Assembly: GCA_035504175.1 (NCBI GenBank)
Contig: DATJSJ010000180.1
Coordinates: forward strand, 1 to 58,558
Direction of reading: 5' to 3'
Length of the DNA stretch: 58,558 nt
From: DATJSJ01 sp035504175
GTDB taxonomy: Bacteria > Pseudomonadota > Alphaproteobacteria > Acetobacterales > Acetobacteraceae
Below are positions 8,160 through 16,032 of the stretch, one piece after another; within the stretch, counting starts at the first letter, position 1, and each line of letters starts with the position of its first letter. The notes under the pieces were generated by a model. That model searched no databases, was not told the DNA's origin, and saw only the letters and a program-made list of their open reading frames with translations. A program made the translations under genes and the position numbers.

Positions 8160-9356
8160 ATGCCACACCAGATCGGCCGCCGCGCCGTCCTTGGAAGCAT
8201 GGCGCTGGCTGCTGCCGCGCCGCTTTTGGCGCGGCGCGCAGGCGCGGCGTCATTTCACGGCTTCGACCCGGAGACCTTCGACGGAAGGATGCTGCCGGCC
8301 GCCGATCTGCAGGCGATGGTGAAGCAGGCGATGGCGCACACCAAGCCGCATGACGACGACCGCTACGTCATGGGCTTCGCCAATCTGCAGCGCGATATCT
8401 CGTTCTGTGTCAAGGTGGAGCAGGGGCTGCGCGCCAACGCCAAGGCGGCGGGCATCGAGCTGATCGTCGCCGACAACCACCTGGACGGCGCGACCGCGCT
8501 GAACAATGCCGAGAGCTTCCTGGAACGCCGCGTCGACTACGTCTTCGAGTTCCAGACCGACGCGAATTTCGGCGCCGCCATCATGCGCAAGATGGACGAC
8601 GCCGGCACGAAGGTGACGGCGATCGACATTCCGATGCCGGGCGCCACCTTCTTCGGCGCCAACAACCCGCGCTCCGGCTTCATGGGCGGCGCCTACCTGG
8701 CGCAGGCGGCCGCGGCGAAGTTCGGCGCGGCGAAGGTGAACGGCGGCTACCTGGTGGTCGGCAACCTGCCGCAATCGGGCGCGATCCCCGCCATGCGCAC
8801 CGGCGGCCAGATCGCCGGCTTCCTGGCCGAGACCAGCGGCTTTCCCGCCGATCACATCATCAAGATCGACACGAAGAACACACTCGAGGAAAGCTTCTCG
8901 CAGATGACCAACGTCCTGCCGCGCATACCGGTGGGCGTGCCGATCATGATCACGGCGATTAACGATCAGTCGGTGAATGGCATGCTGCGCGCCGTCGGCC
9001 AGGCCGGCAGGCAGGCGAACGCGATCGCGGTCGGCATGGGCGCGGACGAGGCCGCCTCGCTCGCCAGCAATCCAGACTTCGTCGCATCCGTCGGCTACTT
9101 TCCCGAGCGCTACGGCAACTATCTGGTTCCGCTCGCGCTGATGCAGCTCGCGGGTCTGCCCACGCCGCCGGCGGTGCTGGTGCACCACGTCATGGTCACG
9201 AAGGATACGCTCTGCACCTTCTACCCGGACCAGCCCTGCGCCAAGGTGCCCGAGATCGATTTCAAATTCCCGAGTGCCGCGTTCGCCAAACATCTCGCCT
9301 CCCTGCGCAGCGACCCCTCGCTGAAAGGATTTGAGAACCTGATCCCGGCGAGTTGA
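8160..9356 (+). CDS. Sugar ABC transporter substrate-binding protein (ribose/type-1 periplasmic fold)
   Basis: Predicted 398-aa periplasmic protein. The start ATG at 8160 follows GGGAGGAAAC. The N terminus has an Arg-pair signal (IGRRAVLGSMALAAAAPLLA) that may use Tat. The mature part has the repeated CUT2 pattern: VEQGLRANAKAAGIELIVAD, NAESFLERRVDYVFEF, GGYLVVGNLPQSGAIPAMR and MLRAVGQAGRQANAIAVGMG, i.e. two Rossmann-like lobes. It supplies a sugar or cyclitol to the ATPase and permease encoded next. The insert containing three Cys near the C terminus (LCTFYPDQPCAKV) is unusual for the class. Confidence 0.9.
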   Translation: MPHQIGRRAVLGSMALAAAAPLLARRAGAASFHGFDPETFDGRMLPAADLQAMVKQAMAHTKPHDDDRYVMGFANLQRDISFCVKVEQGLRANAKAAGIELIVADNHLDGATALNNAESFLERRVDYVFEFQTDANFGAAIMRKMDDAGTKVTAIDIPMPGATFFGANNPRSGFMGGAYLAQAAAAKFGAAKVNGGYLVVGNLPQSGAIPAMRTGGQIAGFLAETSGFPADHIIKIDTKNTLEESFSQMTNVLPRIPVGVPIMITAINDQSVNGMLRAVGQAGRQANAIAVGMGADEAASLASNPDFVASVGYFPERYGNYLVPLALMQLAGLPTPPAVLVHHVMVTKDTLCTFYPDQPCAKVPEIDFKFPSAAFAKHLASLRSDPSLKGFENLIPAS

Positions 9357-9456
9357 TGCCCGACCCGTACGCCGTCGCGCCGGAGACGCACGGCACCCCG
9401 GCAAGGAGCGGCCGCCGACGGCGGGCGGCCGGCGCGAGCGATCGCCGGGCCGCACG

Positions 9457-10986
9457 ATGAGTGCCGCGCCCGTGCCGCCGCGGCTCGTGATGTCGGACAT
9501 CGACAAATCCTTCGCCGGCGTCACCGTCCTGTCGCGCGTCGATCTGGTCGTGGAACCGGGCGAGGTGGTGGCGCTGCTCGGGGCGAACGGCGCCGGCAAA
9601 TCGACGCTGATGAAGATCCTGGCCGGCCTCTACGCGCGCGACGCGGGCGGCATCCGCATCGACGGCGCCGAGGTGGATCTCACGACCCCTGCCCGCTCCG
9701 TCGCCGCCGGCGTTCGCATGCTGCCACAGGAAGTCTCGGTCATGCCGGACATGACCGTGGCGGAGAACATCTACCTCGGAGACCTGCCGCTGCGTCGCGG
9801 CTTCCCGCCCGGAATCGACGACGCCGCGATGCGCGCCCGCTCGCGAACCCTGCTGACGGAACTCGGCTTCCCCGCCATCGACCCGGCCGCGCCGGTGCGC
9901 CGTTTGCCGGTGGCCGAGCAGCGCATCGTCGAGATCGCCCGCGCACTCGCGGGCGATGCGCGGCTGCTGGTCATGGACGAGCCCACCGCGGCGCTGACCG
10001 AACAGGAGGCCCGCGCCATCTTCCGGCTGATCCGCAGGCTGCAGGAGCGCGGCGTCTCGGTGATCTACATCTCGCATTATCTGGCGGAGGTGTTCGAGAT
10101 CAGCGACCGCATCGTCGTGTTGCGCGACGGCCGCAACGCCGGGCTGTTCCCGACCCGCGAGGCGACGCGCGCGGACGTGCTGGTCGCGATGCTCGGCGGC
10201 GACGTGGGCGACATGTACGCGCCCGCCGCCGCGGCGGCGCCGGGCGTCGAGGTGCTGCAGGTCTCCGGCCTGTCGCTGCCCGGCAGCCTGGGCGATATCG
10301 CGTTCTCGCTGCGCGCCGGCGAGATCCTCGGCGTGTTCGGGTTGGTCGGCTCGGGAATCGAGGTGCTGGGGCGCGCGGTCTACGGCGCACTCGGTCCGGC
10401 AGCCGGCGGGCGCGTGCGACTGGGCGGCCGCGAGTACCGGCCGCGCAGCGCGCAGCATGGCAAGCGCGCCGGCATCGGGTTCGTTGCCGCCGAGCGCAAG
10501 AAGGAGGGCATCTTCGCCGCCCTGTCGTTGCGCGAGAACATCACGCTGCCGTTCGAGGAACGCTTCCAGCGTGGTCCGTTCGTCTCCCGCGCCGCGGAAT
10601 CGGCGCACGCGGCGCAGACGATCCGCGCGCTGGGCATTCGTGCCCGCGGCCCGGAGCAGAGCCTGCGTACCCTGTCGGGCGGCAACCAGCAGAAGGTTTG
10701 CCTCGGGCGATGGCTGGTCGAAGGCGTCCGGCTGCTCATCCTCGAGGAGCCGACGCGGGGCGTCGATGTCGGCGCCCGGCGCGAAATCTACGCCCGCCTG
10801 CGCGACCTGGCCGCCCGCGGCCTCGCCATGCTGGTGCTGTCCTCCGACGTGGAGGAAGTCGCCGGTCTCTGCGACCGTGCCCTCGTGCTCGATCGCGGCC
10901 GCATCGTCGGGGAGTTCGCACACGGCGCCCCGGCGGCGGCGCTGATGGCCGCGACCGCGAACGACCCCGGCTTCCGCGCCGCCTGA
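9457..10986 (+). CDS. Sugar ABC transporter ATP-binding protein (RbsA-type double ATPase)
   Basis: Predicted 509-aa tandem nucleotide-binding protein. Domain 1 has Walker A GANGAGKST, a degenerate signature (LPVAEQRIVEIARAL), Walker B LLVMDEPTAAL and a switch His in IYISHYLAEV. Domain 2 lacks a normal P-loop (FGLVGSGIEVLGRAV), as is usual in RbsA-type proteins, but keeps LSGGNQQKVCLGRWL and LLILEEPTRGVDVGARREIY. It energises import through the permease at 10988-11968, which follows after 1 bp. The ~100-bp gap before its start is larger than elsewhere in the operon but shows no promoter by eye. Confidence 0.94.
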   Translation: MSAAPVPPRLVMSDIDKSFAGVTVLSRVDLVVEPGEVVALLGANGAGKSTLMKILAGLYARDAGGIRIDGAEVDLTTPARSVAAGVRMLPQEVSVMPDMTVAENIYLGDLPLRRGFPPGIDDAAMRARSRTLLTELGFPAIDPAAPVRRLPVAEQRIVEIARALAGDARLLVMDEPTAALTEQEARAIFRLIRRLQERGVSVIYISHYLAEVFEISDRIVVLRDGRNAGLFPTREATRADVLVAMLGGDVGDMYAPAAAAAPGVEVLQVSGLSLPGSLGDIAFSLRAGEILGVFGLVGSGIEVLGRAVYGALGPAAGGRVRLGGREYRPRSAQHGKRAGIGFVAAERKKEGIFAALSLRENITLPFEERFQRGPFVSRAAESAHAAQTIRALGIRARGPEQSLRTLSGGNQQKVCLGRWLVEGVRLLILEEPTRGVDVGARREIYARLRDLAARGLAMLVLSSDVEEVAGLCDRALVLDRGRIVGEFAHGAPAAALMAATANDPGFRAA

Positions 10987-10987
10987 C

Positions 10988-11968
10988 ATGAGCAGCACCA
11001 GCACCGCGGCCAGCCGCCCGATCGCATCGCTGCTCGGCAGGTCCTGGTCCGGCGTCGCCGTGCTGCTGGCGTTCTACGTGGCGCTGGTCGCGGTGTTCTC
11101 GCTGCTGTCGCCATTTTTCCTCAGCCTGCGCAACATGCTGTCGATCGGCGGCAATGTCGCCTTCATGGGGTTGATGGCCGCGACCGGAACGCCGTTGATC
11201 ATCGCGGGCGGCCTCGATCTGTCGGTCGCCGCGGTTGCGGGGCTGTCGGGCGTGGTGATCGCGCTTGCCAATGCCGGCGGCATTGCGATCTGGCCCGCGG
11301 TCCTGATCGCGGTGCTGCTCGCTGCGGTGATCGGCCTCGGCAACGGCATGCTGACGACGCGGCTGCAGCTCAATCCGCTGATCGTCACGCTGGGCACGAT
11401 GAGCGTGGTCTCCGGCGTCGCCCTGGTGCTGACGGGCGGGCTGACCCGGCCGCTGATGGTCGCGGGCTTCAACTGGGTCGGTTCCGGCCGGGCGTTTGGC
11501 GTTCCGGTGCCGCTGATCCTGATGCTGGCCACCTTCGCGGCGCTGTGGCTGCTGCTGACGCGCACCCGGTTCGGCCGCTACGTCTACGCCGCGGGCGGCA
11601 ATCCCGAGGCGGCACGGCTGATCGGTGTGCCGGTCGATCGCGTGGTGATGACGCTGTACGTCGTATCCGCCGTGTCCGGTGCCGTCTCCGGCACCGTGCT
11701 GGCCGCCATGCTGGGTGCTGCCGCCCCAAACGCCGCCGCGGAGCATCTGCTGACGGTGATCGCTGCGATCATCCTGGGCGGCACGTCGCTCTATGGCGGC
11801 CGCGGCAGCGTCTGGGGCACCTTGCTCGCCGTGCTGATCCTCGGCACCCTCGCCAACGGCCTCACGCTCCTCGACGTGTCGAGCTTCTGGCAGGATGTCA
11901 CCCGCGGTGTCGTGCTGGTCCTGGCGATCAGCCTCGACCGCATCCGGACCAAGGCGTTCGGCGACTGA
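10988..11968 (+). CDS. Sugar ABC transporter permease (RbsC type)
   Basis: Predicted 326-aa inner-membrane permease with 8-10 helices. RbsC/CUT2 landmarks are present: IIAGGLDLSVAAVAGLSG, LQLNPLIVTLGTMSVVSG, YAAGGNPEAARLIGVPV and ILGGTSLYGGRGSVWGT. It starts 1 bp after the ATPase stop and ends 1 bp before the regulator start, so the transport genes and the regulator form one transcription unit. It would form a homodimeric channel with the double ATPase. Confidence 0.94.
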   Translation: MSSTSTAASRPIASLLGRSWSGVAVLLAFYVALVAVFSLLSPFFLSLRNMLSIGGNVAFMGLMAATGTPLIIAGGLDLSVAAVAGLSGVVIALANAGGIAIWPAVLIAVLLAAVIGLGNGMLTTRLQLNPLIVTLGTMSVVSGVALVLTGGLTRPLMVAGFNWVGSGRAFGVPVPLILMLATFAALWLLLTRTRFGRYVYAAGGNPEAARLIGVPVDRVVMTLYVVSAVSGAVSGTVLAAMLGAAAPNAAAEHLLTVIAAIILGGTSLYGGRGSVWGTLLAVLILGTLANGLTLLDVSSFWQDVTRGVVLVLAISLDRIRTKAFGD

Positions 11969-11969
11969 C

Positions 11970-12683
11970 ATGGCGGGTGTGGACGCCTACGCGCCGGTCG
12001 AACGCAATTCGCTGGCCGAGCGGGTGGCCAATCGGCTGATCGATCTCGTCCGGACGCGCAATCTCAAGCCGGGCGACATGCTGCCACCGGAGCGGGAGCT
12101 GGCGATGCTGTTGCAGGTGAGCCGCCCCAGCGTGCGCGAGGCGGTGCGGGGATTGCAGATCCTGGGTGTGCTGAAGGCGCGGCAGGGCTCGGGGATCTCC
12201 GTCTCGTCGCTGGAAGCCGCGGATCTGTTGACGCCGCTGCAGATGGTGATCGCGCTGAATGCCGAGAACGCCCCGGCGCTGCATGAGGCCAGGGTGCTGA
12301 TCGACGGCGAGATCGCGCGTCTTGCGGCAACCGCCCTCGCCGCCTCCGAGGTGCATCGGCTGCGCGAGATGCTGAGCATCCAACGCGGCCTGCTCGGCGA
12401 TCCGATCGCCTTCCGCGTCTCCGACATGGAGTTCCACCGCACCATTGCCGAGGCGACCGGCAACCCCTTCCTGCAGCGCATCTCGCTGTCGCTGTACGTG
12501 CTCGGAATGGAGTATCGCCGCATCGCCTCGGAGATGCCGGGCGTGCTGGCGCGGTCGCTCGCCGATCACGCGGCGATCGTCGACGCGCTTGCCGCCCGCG
12601 ATCCCGATGCCGCGGCCGAGGCGATGCACGAGCACATGCACAACATCCATCGCTCCACTCTCGTCGCCATGGGTCAGGCATGA
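11970..12683 (+). CDS. FadR-subfamily (FCD) GntR transcriptional regulator
   Basis: Predicted 237-aa DNA-binding regulator. The N-terminal winged helix includes LAERVANRLIDLVRTRNLKPGDMLPPERELAMLLQ in two segments and the recognition stretch VSRPSVREAVRGLQILGVL. The C-terminal helical FCD domain has the metal/ligand-site pattern DMEFHRTIAEATGN and HAAIVDALAARDPDAAAEAMHEHM, with His residues likely to bind a metal that contacts the effector. Encoded within the operon it probably controls, by binding the ATTGG-N5-CCAAT palindrome at 8134. Its effector is presumably the imported sugar or a sugar acid. Stop and next start overlap. Confidence 0.92.
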   Translation: MAGVDAYAPVERNSLAERVANRLIDLVRTRNLKPGDMLPPERELAMLLQVSRPSVREAVRGLQILGVLKARQGSGISVSSLEAADLLTPLQMVIALNAENAPALHEARVLIDGEIARLAATALAASEVHRLREMLSIQRGLLGDPIAFRVSDMEFHRTIAEATGNPFLQRISLSLYVLGMEYRRIASEMPGVLARSLADHAAIVDALAARDPDAAAEAMHEHMHNIHRSTLVAMGQA

Positions 12684-13723
12684 AACGCGCCCGCATCGGC
12701 GTGATCGGCGCCGGATGGTGGGCGGCGCTCAGCCACCTTCCGACGCTCAAGGCGAATCCGGATTGCGAGGTGGTGGCGATCAGCCGGCTCGGCGCCGCGG
12801 AGCTGGAGCAGGTGCGCAGCGCCTTCGGCGTGCCGCTCGGCTTCGAGGATGCGCAGGAGATGCTGCGCCGCGTCGAGCTCGACGGTGCGATCGTCAGCTC
12901 GCCGCACGTGCTGCACCACGAGCATGCGATCGCCGCGATCGAGGCCGGGTGTCACGTGCTGGTGGAAAAGCCGCTCGCCACGAAAGCTGCGGATGCGCGG
13001 GAGATCGTGGCACGCGCCCAGGCGCACGGCCGCGAGGTCATCATCCCGCATGGCTGGAACTTCACGTTCTGGACGGAACGCGCCCGTAGCCTGGTCGCGT
13101 CCGGCCGGATCGGGCGCATCGAGCATGTCGTGCTGCAGATGGCCTCTGCGCTGGACGATTTGTTTGCCGGGCAACCGATGCAGGAGACCGCGGACCACAT
13201 GTTCCGCCCGCCGCCCTCCACCTGGGCGGATCCGGCGCGGGCGGGCGGCTATGGCTGGGGACAGCTTGTGCACGCGCTGGGCCTGATGTTCCGCATCACC
13301 GATCTGCGGCCACACAGCGTCTTCGCGATGACCGGGCGCTCGCAGGCGGGCGTCGATTTTTATGACGCGGCGGCGCTGCGCTTCGCGTGCGGTGCCACGG
13401 CTGCGGTCTCCGGTGCCGCGACGGTGCCGAAGCATCGCGGGTTCCAGCTCGACCTGCGCCTGTTTGGATCGGAGGGGATTCTCCTGCTGGACATCGAGCG
13501 TGCCCGGCTGGAACTGCGGCGGCGGGACGGCGCGGACGTGGTCGAGCCGATCACCGACTCCGACACCGCTTACCGTTGCGTCGCGCCCGTGAATGCGCTG
13601 GTGGATATCTGCCTGGGGCGCCCGGCGCTGAACGCCGCGCCCGGCGAGACCGGGCTGCGGGCCGTGGAAGTGCTCGACGCGCTATACCGCTCGGCCGCAA
13701 GCGGTCGGATCGAGGAGATTTGA
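12680..13723 (+). CDS. Gfo/Idh/MocA family oxidoreductase
   Basis: Predicted 347-aa NAD(P)-dependent dehydrogenase for sugars or cyclitols. The N-terminal Rossmann fold shows IGVIGAGWWAALSHLPTLK, the family motif EKPLATKAADAREIV supplies the catalytic Lys, and the C-terminal domain follows (e.g. GGYGWGQLVHALGLMFRIT). It is coupled by ATGA to the regulator gene and by TGATG to the isomerase gene. Together with that TIM-barrel protein it resembles inositol or rare-sugar oxidation/isomerisation pairs, but the substrate cannot be named. Confidence 0.92.
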   Translation: MKRARIGVIGAGWWAALSHLPTLKANPDCEVVAISRLGAAELEQVRSAFGVPLGFEDAQEMLRRVELDGAIVSSPHVLHHEHAIAAIEAGCHVLVEKPLATKAADAREIVARAQAHGREVIIPHGWNFTFWTERARSLVASGRIGRIEHVVLQMASALDDLFAGQPMQETADHMFRPPPSTWADPARAGGYGWGQLVHALGLMFRITDLRPHSVFAMTGRSQAGVDFYDAAALRFACGATAAVSGAATVPKHRGFQLDLRLFGSEGILLLDIERARLELRRRDGADVVEPITDSDTAYRCVAPVNALVDICLGRPALNAAPGETGLRAVEVLDALYRSAASGRIEEI

Positions 13724-14556
13724 TGCGTCTCTCCCTGACAGCCTGGTCGCTGCGCGCCTGCACGCTGCACGAAGCCGTCGCGATCGCGCGGGCGCTCGGC
13801 CTCGACGCACTCGACCTCGGCTACTTCTATGGTCCCGCGCTGGACAAGATGGCGCTGCTGCGAGAGCCGGAGCGCATGGCGGAGCGCGTCCGCGTGCTGG
13901 GCGTCGCCATGCCGTGCCTCTATCACCTGTTCGGGGCAACGCTGGGCGATCGCAACCTTGCCGACCCGCGGCATCGCGCCGACAACGAGCGCGATTTCGC
14001 ACAGGTGGCGCAGTTCTGCCGCGCCGCGGGGATCGGCACCGTGTTCGTGCTGCCGGGAATCTGCAACCCGGCGCAGGGTCGCGGTGACGCGCTGCGCCAG
14101 TCCGCGGAGAGCCTCCGCCGGCTTTTGCCGATCGCCGCGAACGCCAGGCTGCGGCTGTCGGTCGAGCCGCATGTCCATTCCTACCTCGAAAGCCCTGCGA
14201 TGACGCTGGACCTGCTCGGCGAGGTTCCGGGACTCGCGCTGACGCTCGACTACGCGCATTTCGTCTGCCTGGGCTGGCGGCAGGACGAGATCGACGTGCT
14301 GGCGCCGCACGCCGCGCACGTGCATCTGCGCCAGGCGCGGCCGGGTGCGCTGCAGACCAAATTCGCGGAAGGCACGATCAACGTGCCGGCGCAACTCGCG
14401 ACACTCCGGCAGGCCGGGTTCGGCGGGCACGTGGCCCTGGAAGTGGTGCACCAGGACTACATGGCGACCCTGTACGACGACGTGTTGACCGAAACGATCG
14501 CATTGCGCGACGCCGTCCGCGCGTGGCTCGGGGCGGAGGGCGTGCGCGACACCTGA
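13723..14556 (+). CDS. Sugar phosphate isomerase/epimerase (xylose-isomerase-like TIM barrel)
   Basis: Predicted 277-aa AP-endonuclease-2-type TIM barrel, the fold of inosose dehydratases, hydroxypyruvate isomerases and ketose epimerases. Metal-site segments can be seen: VEPHVHSYLESP (Glu and His), LTLDYAHFVCLG (Asp and His), HVHLRQARPG and VALEVVHQDYM (Glu). The ATG at 13723 shares a base with the stop of the upstream dehydrogenase gene (TGATG). It is the last gene of the operon and presumably acts on the product of that dehydrogenase. Confidence 0.9.
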   Translation: MRLSLTAWSLRACTLHEAVAIARALGLDALDLGYFYGPALDKMALLREPERMAERVRVLGVAMPCLYHLFGATLGDRNLADPRHRADNERDFAQVAQFCRAAGIGTVFVLPGICNPAQGRGDALRQSAESLRRLLPIAANARLRLSVEPHVHSYLESPAMTLDLLGEVPGLALTLDYAHFVCLGWRQDEIDVLAPHAAHVHLRQARPGALQTKFAEGTINVPAQLATLRQAGFGGHVALEVVHQDYMATLYDDVLTETIALRDAVRAWLGAEGVRDT

Positions 14557-14740
14557 CCGCGCCCTGTCGCGGCACCGGCCGCTGGCATGCGCAGCCAAGC
14601 GGGTGCCGGTAACGGCAGGCTGCCAGGTGAGCCGGAACCGGGCGTTGCAGCAGCCGCATCGTCGCGGTATTCGGCGCAGGCGGGAGCGCGGAACCCGGAG
14701 AGTCGGAAAAATCTGATCCGACCGGTCGCCGGACTCTGCG

Positions 14741-15532
14741 TCAGGGTGCGACTGACGGGGCGGTTCCCATCCCGAGCTGCCGTCGCAGCCGCGACAGGAA
14801 GCCGAGCCGGTGGCGGCCGTAGCGGATCACCCTCGCCCGCTCGATGGTCACCAGGCCGCTTTCCATCATCGTATCGACGATCGGGAGAAACGCCTCGATC
14901 CTCTCCTCGGAGTCGACGATTTCAATCACCACCGGCAGATCCTGTGTGACCGGAAACAGGTGCGAACGATGCAGGCGTCCGGCGTGGCCGAAACCGAGCG
15001 GTCCCCGCAGGACGGTCGCGCCCGCCAGCCCGCACTCGCGGGCCTTCTCGACGATTGCCAGGTACAGCGAACCGGTGCCCCAGCGGTCGGACACGCTGGT
15101 AAAGATGCGGAGCAAGGCGGCCTCATGCGGGACTTCCATGTCGAGCCCCTCTCCTCGCAGGACAATCGGTGCCGGCGTGGCCGGGCCATTCTCGGCCCTT
15201 CGCTCCGCCTGAAGAAAGATGGCGCGCAGCTTCTCCAGGGTGACGAGACCGGTTTCGATGATGCCGTCGATCTCAGGCAGGAACCGCTCGATCCTGTCCT
15301 CGGTGTCGACGATTTCGACGACCATCGGAAGATGCGGCCCGGCATCGATATTGAGCTCGGAGCGAAGTCTGCGCGAATGCCCGTACCCGGCCGGCGCCGG
15401 CAGCACGGTTGCGCCCTTCATCCCGATCTCGAGCGCCTTGCGGACCACGACTTCATGCACGCACTGTCCGCGAATGCGGTCACTCTCGGTCACGAAGACG
15501 CGCAGTAGCACCGCTTCCTTCGGGACCCGCAT
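14741..15532 (-). CDS. Tandem DUF190 (PII-like) protein
   Basis: Predicted 263-aa soluble protein built of two DUF190 units in one chain. Each shows the same pattern: AVLLRVFVTESDR / ALLRIFTSVSDR, a Cys/Gly-rich GATVL turn (MKGATVLPAPAGYGHS / LAGATVLRGPLGFGHA), an LPMVVEIVDTEDRI / LPVVIEIVDSEERI strand and ETGLVTLEKLRAI / ESGLVTIERARVI. The ATG at 15532 has GGAGG 6 nt upstream; a longer frame exists but lacks a ribosome site. DUF190 proteins have a PII-like ferredoxin fold and are often encoded beside crcB, as here at 27334. The gene is divergent from the first fluoride riboswitch. A regulatory or ligand-binding role in fluoride response is inferred. Confidence 0.88.
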   Translation of the reverse strand: MRVPKEAVLLRVFVTESDRIRGQCVHEVVVRKALEIGMKGATVLPAPAGYGHSRRLRSELNIDAGPHLPMVVEIVDTEDRIERFLPEIDGIIETGLVTLEKLRAIFLQAERRAENGPATPAPIVLRGEGLDMEVPHEAALLRIFTSVSDRWGTGSLYLAIVEKARECGLAGATVLRGPLGFGHAGRLHRSHLFPVTQDLPVVIEIVDSEERIEAFLPIVDTMMESGLVTIERARVIRYGRHRLGFLSRLRRQLGMGTAPSVAP

Positions 15533-15708
15533 GACAGGCCTCCGCTGCCGGCAATCTCCGCGCCCGGCGTCGCGCCGGTGGATCGGAGGCGAGCCTAGCG
15601 CGGGCCCGTCACGGAATCCAATCATCCGTCCCGTCGGCGCACTCGGGGCATTTTCGGCGATCGTCCCGGCGTGATGCTGCGCTGCGAAGCGGGTCGCACC
15701 GCAGGCTA

Positions 15709-15737
15709 TTGACCTCGGCGCCCCGGTCGCCAATATC
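15709..15737 (+). promoter_or_regulatory. Sigma-70-like promoter of the first fluoride-riboswitch transcript
   Basis: TTGACC (15709-15714), a 17-nt spacer and AATATC (15732-15737) form a reasonable -35/-10 pair. The predicted transcription start near 15744 places the riboswitch aptamer at the very 5' end of the RNA, which is typical of fluoride riboswitches. Confidence 0.6.
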
Positions 15738-15745
15738 CGGTCGAT

Positions 15746-15816
15746 AGGGAAGGAGTCCCCTAAAACCGCCCCTCCGGGCTGATGACTCCTGCGCGTGATT
15801 CACGCGGCAGGAGGTC
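15746..15816 (+). promoter_or_regulatory. Fluoride riboswitch (crcB motif) 1 with expression platform
   Basis: The aptamer (15746-15789) has a stem GGG/CCC (15747-15749 with 15758-15760) enclosing a loop with GGAGTC (15752-15757). A GCCC/GGGC hairpin follows (15768-15771 with 15776-15779), then the invariant CTGATG, and GACTCC (15784-15789) that pairs with the loop to make the pseudoknot. This reproduces the fluoride aptamer layout known from Thermotoga petrophila. The second half of the pseudoknot also forms the left arm of a competing hairpin: CTCCTGC-GCGTG (15786-15797) with CACGC-G-GCAGGAG (15801-15813). Fluoride binding would therefore exclude that hairpin and switch the MutS-like genes on (inference). 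Confidence 0.93.
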
Positions 15817-15878
15817 TTGGCCCGCTCCGCGCCGCTTGCATGACCTGCAGGGCCCGAACAGCGCGGAGGCGGTTTGCC

Positions 15879-16022
15879 ATGTCCCCCCATCTTGTATCTC
15901 TGGTGATCACGCTCCTGCTTGCCGCGATATGCTCGGCCGGCATGCGGCAGGTGCGTGGCGTGGCGCCGGTGTCCCGGTCCGCCCGACCGCGCCGCCGCAC
16001 CAACGTCGACGCCGCGCGATAA
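15879..16022 (+). CDS. Small hydrophobic/basic peptide, first ORF after riboswitch
   Basis: Possible 47-aa peptide, not recognised. The ATG at 15879 has GGAGG about 10 nt upstream. The first 20 residues form one hydrophobic helix (LVSLVITLLLAAICSAG) with a single Cys, followed by a strongly basic tail (RSARPRRR). It ends 10 bp before the first MutS-like gene, inside the riboswitch-controlled leader. It could be a real membrane micropeptide, a translated leader, or a chance ORF; conservation in homologous loci would decide. Confidence 0.4.
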   Translation: MSPHLVSLVITLLLAAICSAGMRQVRGVAPVSRSARPRRRTNVDAAR

Positions 16023-16032
16023 GCGGCGCCCG

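Noticed and set aside
14587..14949. 120-codon plus-strand frame between the isomerase and tandem DUF190 genes
   Set aside because: Overlaps the well-supported minus-strand DUF190 gene and shows only shadow composition; the 184-bp gap itself holds no convincing gene.
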